Assembly: GCA_023664945.1 (NCBI GenBank)
Contig: JAMPER010000001.1
Location: 777,795 to 841,794 of the forward strand
DNA length: 64,000 nucleotides
From: Alistipes senegalensis
Lineage (GTDB): Bacteria; Pseudomonadota; Gammaproteobacteria; Burkholderiales; Burkholderiaceae_D
Reading direction: 5' to 3'
Each line of letters starts with the position of its first letter. Within the stretch, counting starts at the first letter, position 1. Below the pieces are notes generated by a model, which was not told the origin of the DNA, searched no databases, and saw nothing but the letters and a program-made list of their open reading frames with translations. The position numbers were made by a program, and so were the translations under genes. Below, in pieces: positions 16,474 through 25,424 of this stretch.

Positions 16474-17637
16474 ATGCCAGCAGATATTCGCCTCGACCTT
16501 TTTTGCAAGGTAATTGACAATTATGGTGATGCCGGGGTTTGTTGGCGTCTGGCCCGGCAGCTTGCCCGGGAATATCCTGTAAAAGTTCGGTTATGGATAG
16601 ACCAAATATTTGTCCTGAAAAGAATAGTTTCCGAATCGGACTGGCAGCCAAATGAGAGGCTGGTTTGCGGGATAGAGGTTCGAGAGTGGAGTGAACCTTT
16701 TCCTGTGGAAGAAACGATAGCCATTCCTGATGTTGTGGTTGAGGGGTTTGGTTGCCGTTTGCCTGACAGTTATGTTTCTGCCATGGCAAACAGACAGGTT
16801 CAGCCGGTGTGGATCAATATGGAATACCTGAGTGCTGAATCATGGGTGGAGGCGTGTCATGAAATGCTTTCCATGCACCCCATGTTCTCTCTGAAAAAGT
16901 ATTTTTTTTTCCCGGGATTTACAGAAAAAACGGGAGGACTGATACGAGAGAGCCAATTGGCCAGGGCCCGTCAACAGTTTCAGCAGGATAGTACAGCGCG
17001 ATCAGCTTTGTTTAATCGCCTCGGCATCAAAGAAAATGCGGCATGTTTCCTGTCACTTTTTTGTTATGATCATGCGCCTGTTTCGTCTTTGTTTGAAATG
17101 TTGGCACAACAAGACAGGCAGCATATATGTTGTGTGGTGCCAGAGGGGGTTGCCTCTAGGCATGTCAGTCTTTTTTTGGGTATGGCGCCAAAGGCTGGCT
17201 CGGTGCGGACAAAGGGGAGACTGACCGTTCGGGTAATCCCGTTTGTGGATCAGGATGAATATGACAGGTTGCTTTGGTCATGTGATTTGAATATTGTCAG
17301 GGGAGAAGATTCCTTCGTCAGAGCGCAATGGGCGGCCAAGCCATTTATCTGGCATATTTATCCCCAGAAAGAGGCGGCGCATGTTCCCAAACTTTGCGCT
17401 TTTCTTGATCGCTATCTTGCAGGTCTTTCTGCATCTGCATCGGAAGTTGTCCAAAAGGCATGGATGGTATGGAACAGGATAGGAATCGCAGAAGAGGAGT
17501 ATGCCGCTGTTTTGAGAAGCATGTTTTTTACAGCGTGGCCTGATGTGGCACGACATGCAACAGCTTGGGAAAGGAAAATAGCTGAAAAGAAAGATTTTGC
17601 CTCATCGCTTTTCCGATTTATCCTCAGAATGCGCTAA
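16474..17637 (+). CDS. earP: EF-P arginine-32 rhamnosyltransferase EarP
   Basis: The 387-residue GT-B-fold enzyme transfers rhamnose from dTDP-rhamnose to Arg32 of elongation factor P. Visible family features are FCKVIDNYGDAGVCWRLARQL at the N-terminus, PVWINMEYLSAESWVE in the middle and the nucleotide-sugar-binding LNIVRGEDSFVRAQWAAKPF in the C-terminal lobe. It lies 72 bases before efp, and the encoded EF-P has Arg at position 32, which fits exactly. Confidence 0.95.
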   Translation: MPADIRLDLFCKVIDNYGDAGVCWRLARQLAREYPVKVRLWIDQIFVLKRIVSESDWQPNERLVCGIEVREWSEPFPVEETIAIPDVVVEGFGCRLPDSYVSAMANRQVQPVWINMEYLSAESWVEACHEMLSMHPMFSLKKYFFFPGFTEKTGGLIRESQLARARQQFQQDSTARSALFNRLGIKENAACFLSLFCYDHAPVSSLFEMLAQQDRQHICCVVPEGVASRHVSLFLGMAPKAGSVRTKGRLTVRVIPFVDQDEYDRLLWSCDLNIVRGEDSFVRAQWAAKPFIWHIYPQKEAAHVPKLCAFLDRYLAGLSASASEVVQKAWMVWNRIGIAEEEYAAVLRSMFFTAWPDVARHATAWERKIAEKKDFASSLFRFILRMR

Positions 17638-17709
17638 AATAAACAAGTTTACTTTCACGTTGCCTTGCTATGTGCAGGGATTTTTCAGTTTTAATTTGAT
17701 TGTTATGTT

Positions 17710-18273
17710 ATGAAACAAGCACAGGAAATACGCACCGGTAATGTCATCATGGTCAACGATGAACCTATGGTGGTTCTTAAATCAGAGTTTTCCAAATCCG
17801 GCCGCAATGCCTCTGTCTGCAAGATGAAATTAAAAAATTTGCTGACGGGATCCAATATGGAATCGGTATATCGGGCTGATGACAAGTTTAATACGGTTGT
17901 ACTTGAGAGAAAGCCCGTTACCTATTCTTATTTTGCTGAACCGCTTTATGTCTGGATGGATGCAGAGTATCACCAGTATGAAATTGAGGCGGAAAATATG
18001 GGAGATGTCCTCAATTATCTTGAGGATGGCATGGAAGCCGATGCCGTTTTCTACGAAGGTAAGGCTATTTCAGTAGAAATGCCCAATACAATCATTCGTG
18101 AAGTAACTTATACGGAACCGGCAGTGAAAGGGGATACTTCTTCCGGCAAAGTGACCAAATCAGCCCAGATTGCTTCCGGTTATACGTTGCAAGTTCCGCT
18201 CTTTGTCGAGATTGGCGACAAAATCGAGATTGATACTCGGACCAACGAGTACCGTAGCAGGGCCAATAAATAA
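17710..18273 (+). CDS. efp: Elongation factor P, Arg32 type
   Basis: The 187-residue EF-P has three OB-like domains. The loop of domain I reads SKSGRNAS with Arg32 at the tip, the site rhamnosylated by EarP, instead of the lysine that EpmA/B modifies in E. coli. EF-P rescues ribosomes stalled on polyproline. The end, [13 protein letters not shown], is the usual family terminus. It is probably transcribed both with earP and from its own promoter in the 72-base gap. Confidence 0.97.
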   Translation: MKQAQEIRTGNVIMVNDEPMVVLKSEFSKSGRNASVCKMKLKNLLTGSNMESVYRADDKFNTVVLERKPVTYSYFAEPLYVWMDAEYHQYEIEAENMGDVLNYLEDGMEADAVFYEGKAISVEMPNTIIREVTYTEPAVKGDTSSGKVTKSAQIASGYTLQVPLFVEIGDKIEIDTRTNEYRSRANK

Positions 18274-18309
18274 TTGGCTTTGGTTGTATTATTCGGATGG
18301 AAGGAAAAA

Positions 18310-18343
18310 GGGGACGGGTTGCATGCCTGTCCCCTCTGTTTTT
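18310..18343 (+). terminator. Terminator after efp
   Basis: GGGGACGGG and CCTGTCCCC form a 9-bp stem (one G-T pair) with a 7-base loop, followed by TCTGTTTTT. Confidence 0.8.
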
Positions 18344-18409
18344 GAAAGTCCCGGCCTCTTTTCTGAAGAGAGGCAGCAGATTGTCAAACAAAGCGGATAC
18401 AAGAATAAA

Positions 18410-18922
18410 ATGAAGAGATTATTATTTTTGCTGTTTTTTGCCTGTTTCTCCTGTTTTGCAACAGAGGTAAATGTTGCTTTTTCGCCAGATAACGGTGCGC
18501 AGGAGCTTATTCTTGAAACTATCCAATCCGCGCAAAGCAGTATCAGGATGGCTGCTTATTCCTTTACCTGCCCAAAAGTAATGCGCGAATTGTTGAATGC
18601 CAAGAAGCGGGGCGTGGATGTGAAGATTGTGATTGACGAAAAGGGAAACCGTTCCAAAGCAAGCAAGGCAGCCATGAATTTGGCAGTCAATGCAGGCATT
18701 CCGTTGAGAGTGATTTCTGCATACCGAATCCATCACGACAAATATATCGTGATAGACAATAAAACAGTGGAAACTGGCAGCTATAATTACAGCAAGTCAG
18801 CTGCAGAAGGCAACAGTGAAAATGTTGTTGTTATCCGCGATAATCCGGAAATTGCGCAACAGTATCTCAAGCACTGGCAATCTCGCTGGGATAAAGGTAC
18901 GGATTGGCAGTCGGAATATTGA
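18410..18922 (+). CDS. Secreted phospholipase D-family nuclease (single HKD)
   Basis: From ATG 18410 the product is 170 residues with a signal peptide ([17 protein letters not shown]). The one HKD motif has His109, Lys111 and Asp116 followed by GSYNYS, as in the Nuc/BfiL group, which work as dimers cutting DNA or RNA. It should act in the periplasm or outside the cell. The frame extends 80 codons upstream through the efp terminator, which is not coding. Phospholipase activity is less likely for this short form. Confidence 0.85.
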   Translation: MKRLLFLLFFACFSCFATEVNVAFSPDNGAQELILETIQSAQSSIRMAAYSFTCPKVMRELLNAKKRGVDVKIVIDEKGNRSKASKAAMNLAVNAGIPLRVISAYRIHHDKYIVIDNKTVETGSYNYSKSAAEGNSENVVVIRDNPEIAQQYLKHWQSRWDKGTDWQSEY

Positions 18923-19013
18923 TTAATTTTGATTCTGGGGAAAGGCAAATTTTACTGTTTTCCCCGCTCGGACTACAGATTTGGCAATCTGATTGGATTG
19001 GAAACGGAATTTC

Positions 19014-19925
19014 ATGATGTCTGTCAGGAGCATGACGGGATATGCAAGCATTTCGGAAGAAACGGATGCCGGGACGCTAACGATTGAGATTAAAAGTGTC
19101 AATTCGCGTTACCTGGATTTGCAGTTTCGTATGAATGACGAGTTGCGCGTATTTGAGCCTGTTTTGCGCGAAGCTATTATGCAGCGTGTTTCGCGTGGGA
19201 AGGTCGAATGCCGCTTGGCGTTGTCGCGTGAAAAAAGGGCTGGTTTGTCTTATGCGCTTAATCATGCCGTATTAGTGGAGCTTGCCCGGCTTCAGGATGC
19301 TGCCCGTTGCCAATTTCCGGATGCTGCGCCCTTTACGGTAAATGAATTGCTGCGCTGGCCTGGTGTAGTGGAGGAAGCGAATGTTGAACCGGACACGCTG
19401 AAAAATCAGGTAATGGCAGCTATGCTTTCTGCAATAGAGTCTTTCATTGCGGCTCGCCATCGTGAGGGGGAGGCGCTGGCAGCTACTTTGCTTGAGAAAG
19501 TGGCAGGCATGGAAGTGATTGTGCAAAAGGTAGTTCCGCTAATTCCGCAGGTTCTTTTACAGTTTCAACAGCGGTCGATTGAGCGGATGCAGGAGGCTCT
19601 TGGATTGGCTGCTTCACAGGTTGGTACGCCGGTTGTGTCCGAGCAGGAGGCATATGAGCGCATTCGGCAGGAAGTGCTGCTTTATGGCACAAAAATTGAT
19701 GTGGCTGAAGAGCTGTCCAGAATGACCATTCACCTCGAAGAAATTCGCCGTATTCTGGAAAAAGGGGGAATGGTTGGAAAGCGGCTGGATTTCATGCTTC
19801 AGGAACTGAACCGTGAAGCTAATACGCTTGGATCAAAGGCAACTGTACGGGAAGTATCTGATGCTTCTGTTGACCTGAAATTATTGATTGAGCAGATACG
19901 AGAGCAGGTACAAAATCTGGAATAG
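19014..19925 (+). CDS. yicC: YicC family endoribonuclease
   Basis: The 303-residue protein begins MMSVRSMTGYA and has SVNSRYLDLQFR (YicC N-terminal domain), and ends with RRILEKGGMVGKRLDFMLQELNREANT and LLIEQIREQVQNLE (DUF1732). YicC proteins are reported endoribonucleases acting on small RNAs. Here the gene is not next to gmk or rph. Two ATGs (19014, 19017) are possible starts. Confidence 0.93.
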   Translation: MMSVRSMTGYASISEETDAGTLTIEIKSVNSRYLDLQFRMNDELRVFEPVLREAIMQRVSRGKVECRLALSREKRAGLSYALNHAVLVELARLQDAARCQFPDAAPFTVNELLRWPGVVEEANVEPDTLKNQVMAAMLSAIESFIAARHREGEALAATLLEKVAGMEVIVQKVVPLIPQVLLQFQQRSIERMQEALGLAASQVGTPVVSEQEAYERIRQEVLLYGTKIDVAEELSRMTIHLEEIRRILEKGGMVGKRLDFMLQELNREANTLGSKATVREVSDASVDLKLLIEQIREQVQNLE

Positions 19926-19933
19926 CTTTTTTC

Positions 19934-20836
19934 CTATTGCGGCAGGTATATTGTTTGTATATTTTCTTTGCTCCGGCGATATTCCTCTTTTTTCATTTTC
20001 AGATAGGCATCTTTGCTGATTTCATGCAATTGCGGATAGCGTGCTGTGGCATCAAACCAGGCAGTAAGACGGTAGTCACGTTGCTTGTTGACTGGCAGGG
20101 AAAGCGAATCCAGGTAGGCATTGACAGCCAGATAATAACGCAATGCGTTGCGTTCGATTATTCCACGCATGCCTGATGCATACTCCGGGGTTCCGTCTGC
20201 TTTTTTTCCGGTTACACTTATACCAGCCTTATTTTTCCCGGTTGTGGCCAAGTAAGTTTTCATGGCCAATTTAGCTGCTGTGCCATAACGGTAACCGTAA
20301 TCTACCCGAATAAAGCTCTGTCTGGTATTTATGGGAATAGCCTGCATGGTAATGCTCACATGGGATGTACCATACGGTCCTTTTTCTGCATTCATGGCAA
20401 CATTCATGTAATTTCCATTATCGGCAATTTTACTGAAATGGTATTGCATGCGTGTCGCTGTTTCCAGAGATTGAGGTTTCTTTGTGCCGGCATAAATTTC
20501 GATGGTCTGGCCATCTGTTACTTTGCAGTATTTTATATTCAGGTGCAAAAACAGGATTTCGCACCAGCTCACCGGATCCCGAAGGTTCTGCCTGACAGCT
20601 GAAAAAGGATGATCCAGCTTCCCGTAAATTTCTCCTGTTATGCTGTTTTGGTTTTCCAGAGAGGAAAGCCAAATAGGATTATGGTAAGTGTTTTGCTCCA
20701 GTTCTGGTTTTAAGCGTTCATAAGTTGTTCTCATCGCCTTTGCAGCATTATTCTGAGCATGGGCGACTGATATCAGGCTTGCTATAGCAAGAAACAGCAA
20801 TTTGCCTGTTATCTTTTCGAGAAAGAAAGAATTCAT
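19934..20836 (-). CDS. Periplasmic protein of unknown function
   Basis: The 300-residue protein has a signal peptide (hydrophobic about 12-25, ending AHAQ), so it is exported. The rest is soluble with two Cys (about 92 and 104) that could pair. It ends in a Lys/Arg-rich helix (LKMKKEEYRRSKENIQ). I recognise no domain. It converges on yicC with eight bases between the stops and stands alone. Confidence 0.6.
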   Translation of the reverse strand: MNSFFLEKITGKLLFLAIASLISVAHAQNNAAKAMRTTYERLKPELEQNTYHNPIWLSSLENQNSITGEIYGKLDHPFSAVRQNLRDPVSWCEILFLHLNIKYCKVTDGQTIEIYAGTKKPQSLETATRMQYHFSKIADNGNYMNVAMNAEKGPYGTSHVSITMQAIPINTRQSFIRVDYGYRYGTAAKLAMKTYLATTGKNKAGISVTGKKADGTPEYASGMRGIIERNALRYYLAVNAYLDSLSLPVNKQRDYRLTAWFDATARYPQLHEISKDAYLKMKKEEYRRSKENIQTIYLPQ

Positions 20837-21010
20837 ACTATTTACCTATCAGAGTCAATGGAACGTTCCATTTTATCCGGCACTACGGGCAGGATTATGC
20901 GATAGCACAACAAGGTATCCAACACAGGGCTTGGGGCAAAGATGCAAGGGCAGCAGAAAGCATATATATTGCCAATTTGATACAGTCAGTCTTGCATGAA
21001 GTTATACAGC

Positions 21011-21050
21011 ATAGTACAATTATTTAAAACTTATTGAATAATTGTACTAT
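21011..21050 (+). promoter_or_regulatory. Operator of the ArsR-type regulator
   Basis: ATAGTACAATTATT (21011-21024) is repeated inverted and perfectly as AATAATTGTACTAT (21037-21050) with a 12-base spacer. The right arm runs into the ATG at 21049. This is the standard form of an ArsR/SmtB operator (AT-rich 12-2-12-like), though with a longer spacer. Binding would block transcription start and translation initiation alike. Confidence 0.7.
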
Positions 21051-21417
21051 GGAAACAAAAACTGCAGTAGCTATTTTTGAGGTGCTTACTTCCGAAATAC
21101 GGCTGACTGTCTTTCGGTTACTGGTCAAATATGCGCCTAATGGTCTGGTGGCAGGGGAAATTGCCCAGATGCTGGATATCCCCAAGACTAATCTGTCTTT
21201 TCATTTGAAAAACATTGTTCATAGCGGACTTGCCAGCATGGAACGTGAAGGCCGCCATATTCGGTATAAAGCCAATATTCCTCTAATGCTGGAAACGATT
21301 GCTTACCTGACAGCTGAGTGTTGTTCGGGTAAACCCGAGGTATGCCGGACGTATCGTGCAGAAAGCGGTATAGAACCTGTATTTTTGCCAGCCTGTTGTG
21401 AAGGAAAAGGAAAATAA
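21049..21417 (+). CDS. ArsR-family transcriptional repressor
   Basis: The 122-residue winged-helix repressor has TSEIRLTVFRLLVKYAPNG and the recognition region IPKTNLSFHLKNIVHSGLASMEREGRHIRY. Its C-terminal region holds a Cys cluster (ECCSGKPEVC and PACCEGKG), a candidate metal or arsenite sensor. The classical ArsR CVC motif in the recognition helix is absent, so sensing must use other cysteines. The ATG at 21049 is chosen as the family start; no ribosome binding site precedes it, so the message may be leaderless. It heads an operon with two permeases. Confidence 0.88.
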   Translation: METKTAVAIFEVLTSEIRLTVFRLLVKYAPNGLVAGEIAQMLDIPKTNLSFHLKNIVHSGLASMEREGRHIRYKANIPLMLETIAYLTAECCSGKPEVCRTYRAESGIEPVFLPACCEGKGK

Positions 21418-21431
21418 CAGGAGAAATATTA

Positions 21432-22490
21432 ATGAGCTGGAATCGACGCTATTTCTTTATCATCGCCGTTTTGGCTGCAATCTGGTTGGCTGCTTACTGG
21501 TATATTCTGCCTTTTTCTACCTGGGTGGTATCTGTTCCTCTGCATCTTGATCCGACCTCAAAGCTTGGCTCATCAATTGAATTTTTTATTTATGATACTG
21601 TAAAAATTCTGCTGCTTCTTGTGGCGCTCATCTATGTCATCGCCTGGATCCGCGCATCGCTCAATGTTGAGCGAGTGCGGGAGTATCTCATGGGCAAGCG
21701 CAGAGGGATCGGCTATTTCCTCGGTTCGCTGTTCGGCTCTGTAACACCGTTTTGTTCCTGCTCCTCAATTCCGCTATTTCTTGGATTTACCACAGCCAGG
21801 ATTCCATTTGGAATAACGATGTCATTTTTGATTACCTCGCCATTAATTAATGAAATAGCAGTCGTTTTGCTCTGGGGACTTCTTGGCTGGAAATTTACTG
21901 TCATTTATGTGGCCGTTGGCATGTTGGCTGGCATTATTGGTGGTGCTTTTATGGACGCCATTAATGCGGAGCGCTGGTTGCAGCCTTTCTTTCTGGACGT
22001 GATGCGTAATCCCCCCCGACAGACAATAAATGAACGTGGGGATGTTCAGAAAATGACTGTAAGCCAGCGCCATAATTTTGCCTATGGCGAAATGCGCACA
22101 ATTTTTAGCAGAGTATGGAAGTGGGTCATTGTGGGCGTTGGCATTGGGGCTGCCTTGCATGGTTTCGTACCTGACAACTGGTTTGCACAGCATTTGGGGG
22201 CCGGGGAAGGGTGGACTGTGCCAGCAGCTGTATTAGTGGCTATTCCGTTATATTCCAACGTAACAGGCATTGTCCCCATAATGGAAAGTTTGCTCATGAA
22301 AGGTTTGCCTATAGGCACAACTCTAGCATTTTGCATGAGTGCCGTCGCGGCCAGTATTCCAGAAGTAATGCTGCTCAGACAGATTATGACGATCAAGCTG
22401 CAGGCCGTATTCATCACATATTTGTGGGTAATATTTTCTCTGGTTGGGTGGCTGTTTAATTTCGTTGGCCCTTACATCGTCAACAATTAA
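21432..22490 (+). CDS. ArsP/DUF318-family permease
   Basis: The 352-residue integral membrane protein has about eight to ten hydrophobic segments. The family block TPFCSCSSIPLF (about 101-112) carries the conserved Cys pair used by ArsP for trivalent organoarsenical efflux. The second half has the parallel ASIPEVMLL and PLYSNVTG motifs. It follows the ArsR gene by 14 bases. Export of organoarsenicals, or of another thiophilic ion, is inferred from family and regulator. Confidence 0.85.
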   Translation: MSWNRRYFFIIAVLAAIWLAAYWYILPFSTWVVSVPLHLDPTSKLGSSIEFFIYDTVKILLLLVALIYVIAWIRASLNVERVREYLMGKRRGIGYFLGSLFGSVTPFCSCSSIPLFLGFTTARIPFGITMSFLITSPLINEIAVVLLWGLLGWKFTVIYVAVGMLAGIIGGAFMDAINAERWLQPFFLDVMRNPPRQTINERGDVQKMTVSQRHNFAYGEMRTIFSRVWKWVIVGVGIGAALHGFVPDNWFAQHLGAGEGWTVPAAVLVAIPLYSNVTGIVPIMESLLMKGLPIGTTLAFCMSAVAASIPEVMLLRQIMTIKLQAVFITYLWVIFSLVGWLFNFVGPYIVNN

Positions 22491-22508
22491 TTTCTCTAGG
22501 GTCTGTTT

Positions 22509-23624
22509 ATGGAAAGCTGGTGGCCTATGCTTAAAAATGCACTTGAAATGTTCTTGTTTCTTGGCATAGAACTTTCAGTACTTTTTATTTTGATCAGCGC
22601 CGGAGTTAGCCTGGCGCAGCAATATATACCTGATACCAGAATACAGGCACTCCTGGGAGGAGCCCATGGTCGTGGATATATCCTCGCGGCACTTATCGGA
22701 GCCATAACTCCCTTTTGCAGCTGCTCCACTATACCCATGCTTCGCGGATTGTTAAAAGCGAAGGCAGGTTTTGGCCCGACTTTAACATTCTTGTTCACAT
22801 CTCCGTTGCTAAACCCTATCATCCTGGGTCTTTTCATCGCTACATTTGGCTTGAAAGTGACCTCGATATACGCTGGCATGGCCCTGATTGTATCTATAAT
22901 TGCCGGCATAGTGCTTCAGGGCCTTCATTTTGAACGATATGTTATACCGGAAAGAGATAATTCTATAAACGCCGGCGGTGGCAACTTATGTTGCGGTGCC
23001 AAGAAGCACCTCGAACCGTTGCGGCCCCATGCTGATGTCGTGGAAGAGAAAAAGGCGCCATCATGTGGCTGCACCATAACACCCAAACCAGCTATACAGT
23101 CAGACTGCTGCAGTGTGGTGCAGAAGCCTTCCCCCTGCGGCTGCGGCACACCTAATGAAGCAGTTGGCTCTTCAAGTTGCTGCGAAGAACAAAAGGTGGT
23201 TCCTGAGTTATTTTCCCAAAAGCTCAAGAAGGCATTTCGTGACGGATGGAAACAATTTTTGCAGGTTTTACCTTATCTTTTATTGGGTATTGCCCTTGGA
23301 GCTTTCATTTATGGCTTTGTGCCAGAGGAGCTTATCACCAAATATGCCAGCGGTGATAATATTTTTGCAGTTCCAATTGCAGCTGTAATAGGTATTCCTC
23401 TGTATGTACGGGTTGAGGCTTTAATTCCCCTTACTGCTGTACTGGTAGAAAAAGGCATGAGCCTTGGAGCAGTAATGGCTCTGATTATAGGTGGCGGTGG
23501 AGCGAGCCTCACGGAGGTTATTCTACTCAAGTCCATGTTCAAAATACCAATGATTATCGCCTTTCTGGCAGTCATCATAGCGATGGCTATTTGTGCAGGA
23601 TATGTTTTTCAGTTTGTTGTTTAA
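22509..23624 (+). CDS. ArsP-like permease with Cys-rich loop (SO_0444-like)
   Basis: This 371-residue relative of the preceding permease has TPFCSCSTIPML in the first half and a second four-segment membrane half. Between them lies a cytoplasmic-type loop (about 155-240) with some fifteen Cys, many in CC or CGC pairs (NLCCGAKK, SCGC, SDCC, PCGCG, SSCC). SO_0444-like proteins with such loops are annotated as Cu/Zn efflux transporters. The loop probably loads a thiophilic metal. It sits 18 bases after the first permease and 15 before the thioredoxin-like gene. Confidence 0.82.
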   Translation: MESWWPMLKNALEMFLFLGIELSVLFILISAGVSLAQQYIPDTRIQALLGGAHGRGYILAALIGAITPFCSCSTIPMLRGLLKAKAGFGPTLTFLFTSPLLNPIILGLFIATFGLKVTSIYAGMALIVSIIAGIVLQGLHFERYVIPERDNSINAGGGNLCCGAKKHLEPLRPHADVVEEKKAPSCGCTITPKPAIQSDCCSVVQKPSPCGCGTPNEAVGSSSCCEEQKVVPELFSQKLKKAFRDGWKQFLQVLPYLLLGIALGAFIYGFVPEELITKYASGDNIFAVPIAAVIGIPLYVRVEALIPLTAVLVEKGMSLGAVMALIIGGGGASLTEVILLKSMFKIPMIIAFLAVIIAMAICAGYVFQFVV

Positions 23625-23639
23625 TAAAAGGAGTGAACG

Positions 23640-23929
23640 ATGGAGATTAAGGTTTTTGGGCCAGGATGCGCAAGATGCAAGGAAGCTGAAAATCTGGTGA
23701 AATCAGTTATACAGGAAACAGAAAGTAATGCGACAGTAGAAAAGGTATCGAAATGATCTCTTTGGGCATTATGGCGACTCCCGCTGTAGTTATTGATGGT
23801 AAGGTGATGATTGCTGGAGCTGTTCCTAGCAGGGAGGCGCTTAGAGAGTGGTTGATATTAGGTGAATCTGAGCAGGCGGATTTATCTGCAAGCAATTATA
23901 GTTGTTCATCAGGATGCGGTTGCCAATAG
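23640..23929 (+). pseudogene. Thioredoxin-like protein, split by a frameshift
   Basis: A good ribosome binding site (AAAGGAG) precedes the ATG at 23640. The first frame encodes MEIKVFGPGCARCKEAE, the CxxC half of a small redox-active disulfide protein (thioredoxin_3 type), and stops at TGA 23754. The second half continues in another frame from ATG 23753 (MISLGIMATPAVVIDG, the cis-Pro half) and ends in SSGCGCQ. Compared with intact relatives about three residues plus one base are missing at the junction. The TGA and second ATG overlap as ATGA, so translation of both halves is conceivable, but loss of function is the simpler reading. Confidence 0.75.
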
Positions 23930-23957
23930 GTTTATGGCTTAATTCAGGAAGAAGCAG

Positions 23958-23994
23958 AAGGCAACTCTTTTATTATAATAAAAGAGTTGCCTTT
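23958..23994. terminator. Strong bidirectional terminator
   Basis: AAGGCAACTCTTTTATT (23958-23974) and its perfect 17-base complement (23977-23993) leave a 2-base loop. It separates the ArsR-permease operon from the convergent nifS/nifU remnants. Confidence 0.85.
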
Positions 23995-24027
23995 ATCTTG
24001 AAGAGTATAAAGGTTCCAGCCATATTC

Positions 24028-24287
24028 TTATTTAAATGGTGAAAGCTTCTGCAGGGTTTCAATTACATCCGGGAACTTTTCGGTAACATAGTCAATTTCT
24101 TCTTCTGTGTTGTACGCGAAAGAGAAAATCTTATTGAACTGTGTGCATAATTAAAAGGTATATTCATTGCCCTGAGCATGTGCGAAGGTTCCAGAATGCC
24201 CGATGTACAGGCAGAACCATGGTTTCCAGCACTTCCGGTGCTACGGCCGTGGTGGTAGTTCTCTAGATAAACCGTTTTTGGTTTCAT
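24028..24287 (-). pseudogene. nifS: Cysteine desulfurase NifS remnant
   Basis: The start is an ATG at 24287 ([10 protein letters not shown], the usual desulfurase opening), but it jumps at once to the C-terminal region: [18 protein letters not shown] with the active-site Cys loop, then IRFSLSR. A frameshift follows, and the end continues in another frame as [20 protein letters not shown] to a TAA at 24028. More than 250 residues, including the PLP lysine, are missing. The intact gene would have supplied sulfur to NifU. It overlaps the upstream nifU remnant as ATGA, the original operon junction. Confidence 0.8.
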
Positions 24288-24890
24288 GCGGCCTCCACAA
24301 CGATCTCTGGATCTACATGCTCACGCAAAAGTTTCTCTACAAGGTTGTGCTTGCTTGGCTGGAGCAGCATTGAGAGCAGCGTCCACGCAGAGTTGCAATT
24401 ACTCTTTTTCTTTCAACGTCATCAATTCGATATCTCCGCTATCTGCAACAAGCAATGGCCGGATTTTTTATCGCTAATCTTGATTTTTTGCATATTGGTT
24501 ATCTTTTGTCCAGCTATAAGTGTACTCTGTGCATTCTGTTTTAATTTAGTTTGAAAATTTCGGCTATCTGGTTCAAACAAGAACCGCATGCTCTGCCAGC
24601 TTTGGTATAGTTGGTAACTTCTTCTACTGTTTATCAACCATTTTCGCGGATAGTCTTTTTGATTTGTTCATCTGTTATATCAAAGCATTTGCAGATCAGC
24701 TTGCCGCTCTCGTTGACATGAGGTACTGGCGTTTTCAATAATGCCTTTTGTGTTGATTTTTAAGATATAATTTAAGCGCATCTCCACAAGCCAAGCTACC
24801 CACTTCGCCTATAGCGTTGGCATCAGGTAGTGATTCGGCATTGAGCAGATGCAAAAAATGATCATGCCCCTTTTCTGTATAATTCCACAT
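24284..24890 (-). pseudogene. nifU: NifU-type Fe-S scaffold remnant
   Basis: From ATG 24890 (ribosome binding site AGGAAG) the frame reads MWNYTEKGHDHFLH and DANAIGEVGSLACGDALKL, the start of the IscU-like domain. A frameshift and a deletion of most of that domain follow. Next come fragments of the BFD-like [2Fe-2S] domain (GKLICKCFDITDEQIKK; two stops; VTNYTKAGRACGSCLNQ) and of the C-terminal Nfu domain ([34 protein letters not shown]) in changing frames. All three domains of a classical NifU can thus be traced, but none is intact. Confidence 0.8.
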
Positions 24891-25424
24891 GATTACTTCC
24901 TGTCCGCTACTATAACACCTCCAGAAAATATAGCATCTTGCCAAAACGCTGCCTTGTCTTGACTGAGTGTGGCATGGTACTTAACCTGACGAAGTAAAAA
25001 ATAAACTGGTCATGATAGTTTGATTTTTAATTAGCAGAAAATATATGGTTATGCCGAATTGCATCAATACCTATCCATATATGTCGTTTTTCTACTGGTA
25101 AATGTAACCAGGCTATTAATTTTTCATTCAAACATACCAATACTCAAAAATGGGTGGCTGCTTTTTGTTTGCTTTCAAAGCAGATTAATACGAATATGCA
25201 AAAATGTGTACATGAAGGCAGACAGCCTGCAATTTATGTGTGTGCGTGTATAATTTCCATAGCCGGGGAGTCACTTGCAGCATGCTGTAAAAAGGCATAA
25301 ATGCTGTTTTGTACTGGCAGAAATGAAAGTGCCGGCAGATACCTTTAATACGGGCTGATTCTGTCTGGGGTTTCTAATGCACAGATTCTTCAGATGGCAG
25401 AGGCGGAAAGGGTCAGGTCACGTG
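24891..25424. other. Intergenic region upstream of sucA
   Basis: No gene is supported in 534 bases between the nifU remnant and sucA. A TATAAT at 25249-25254 could be the -10 element of the suc operon, leaving a leader of about 160 bases; no convincing -35 is seen. The rest is AT-rich, and short open frames lack ribosome binding sites. Confidence 0.45.
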
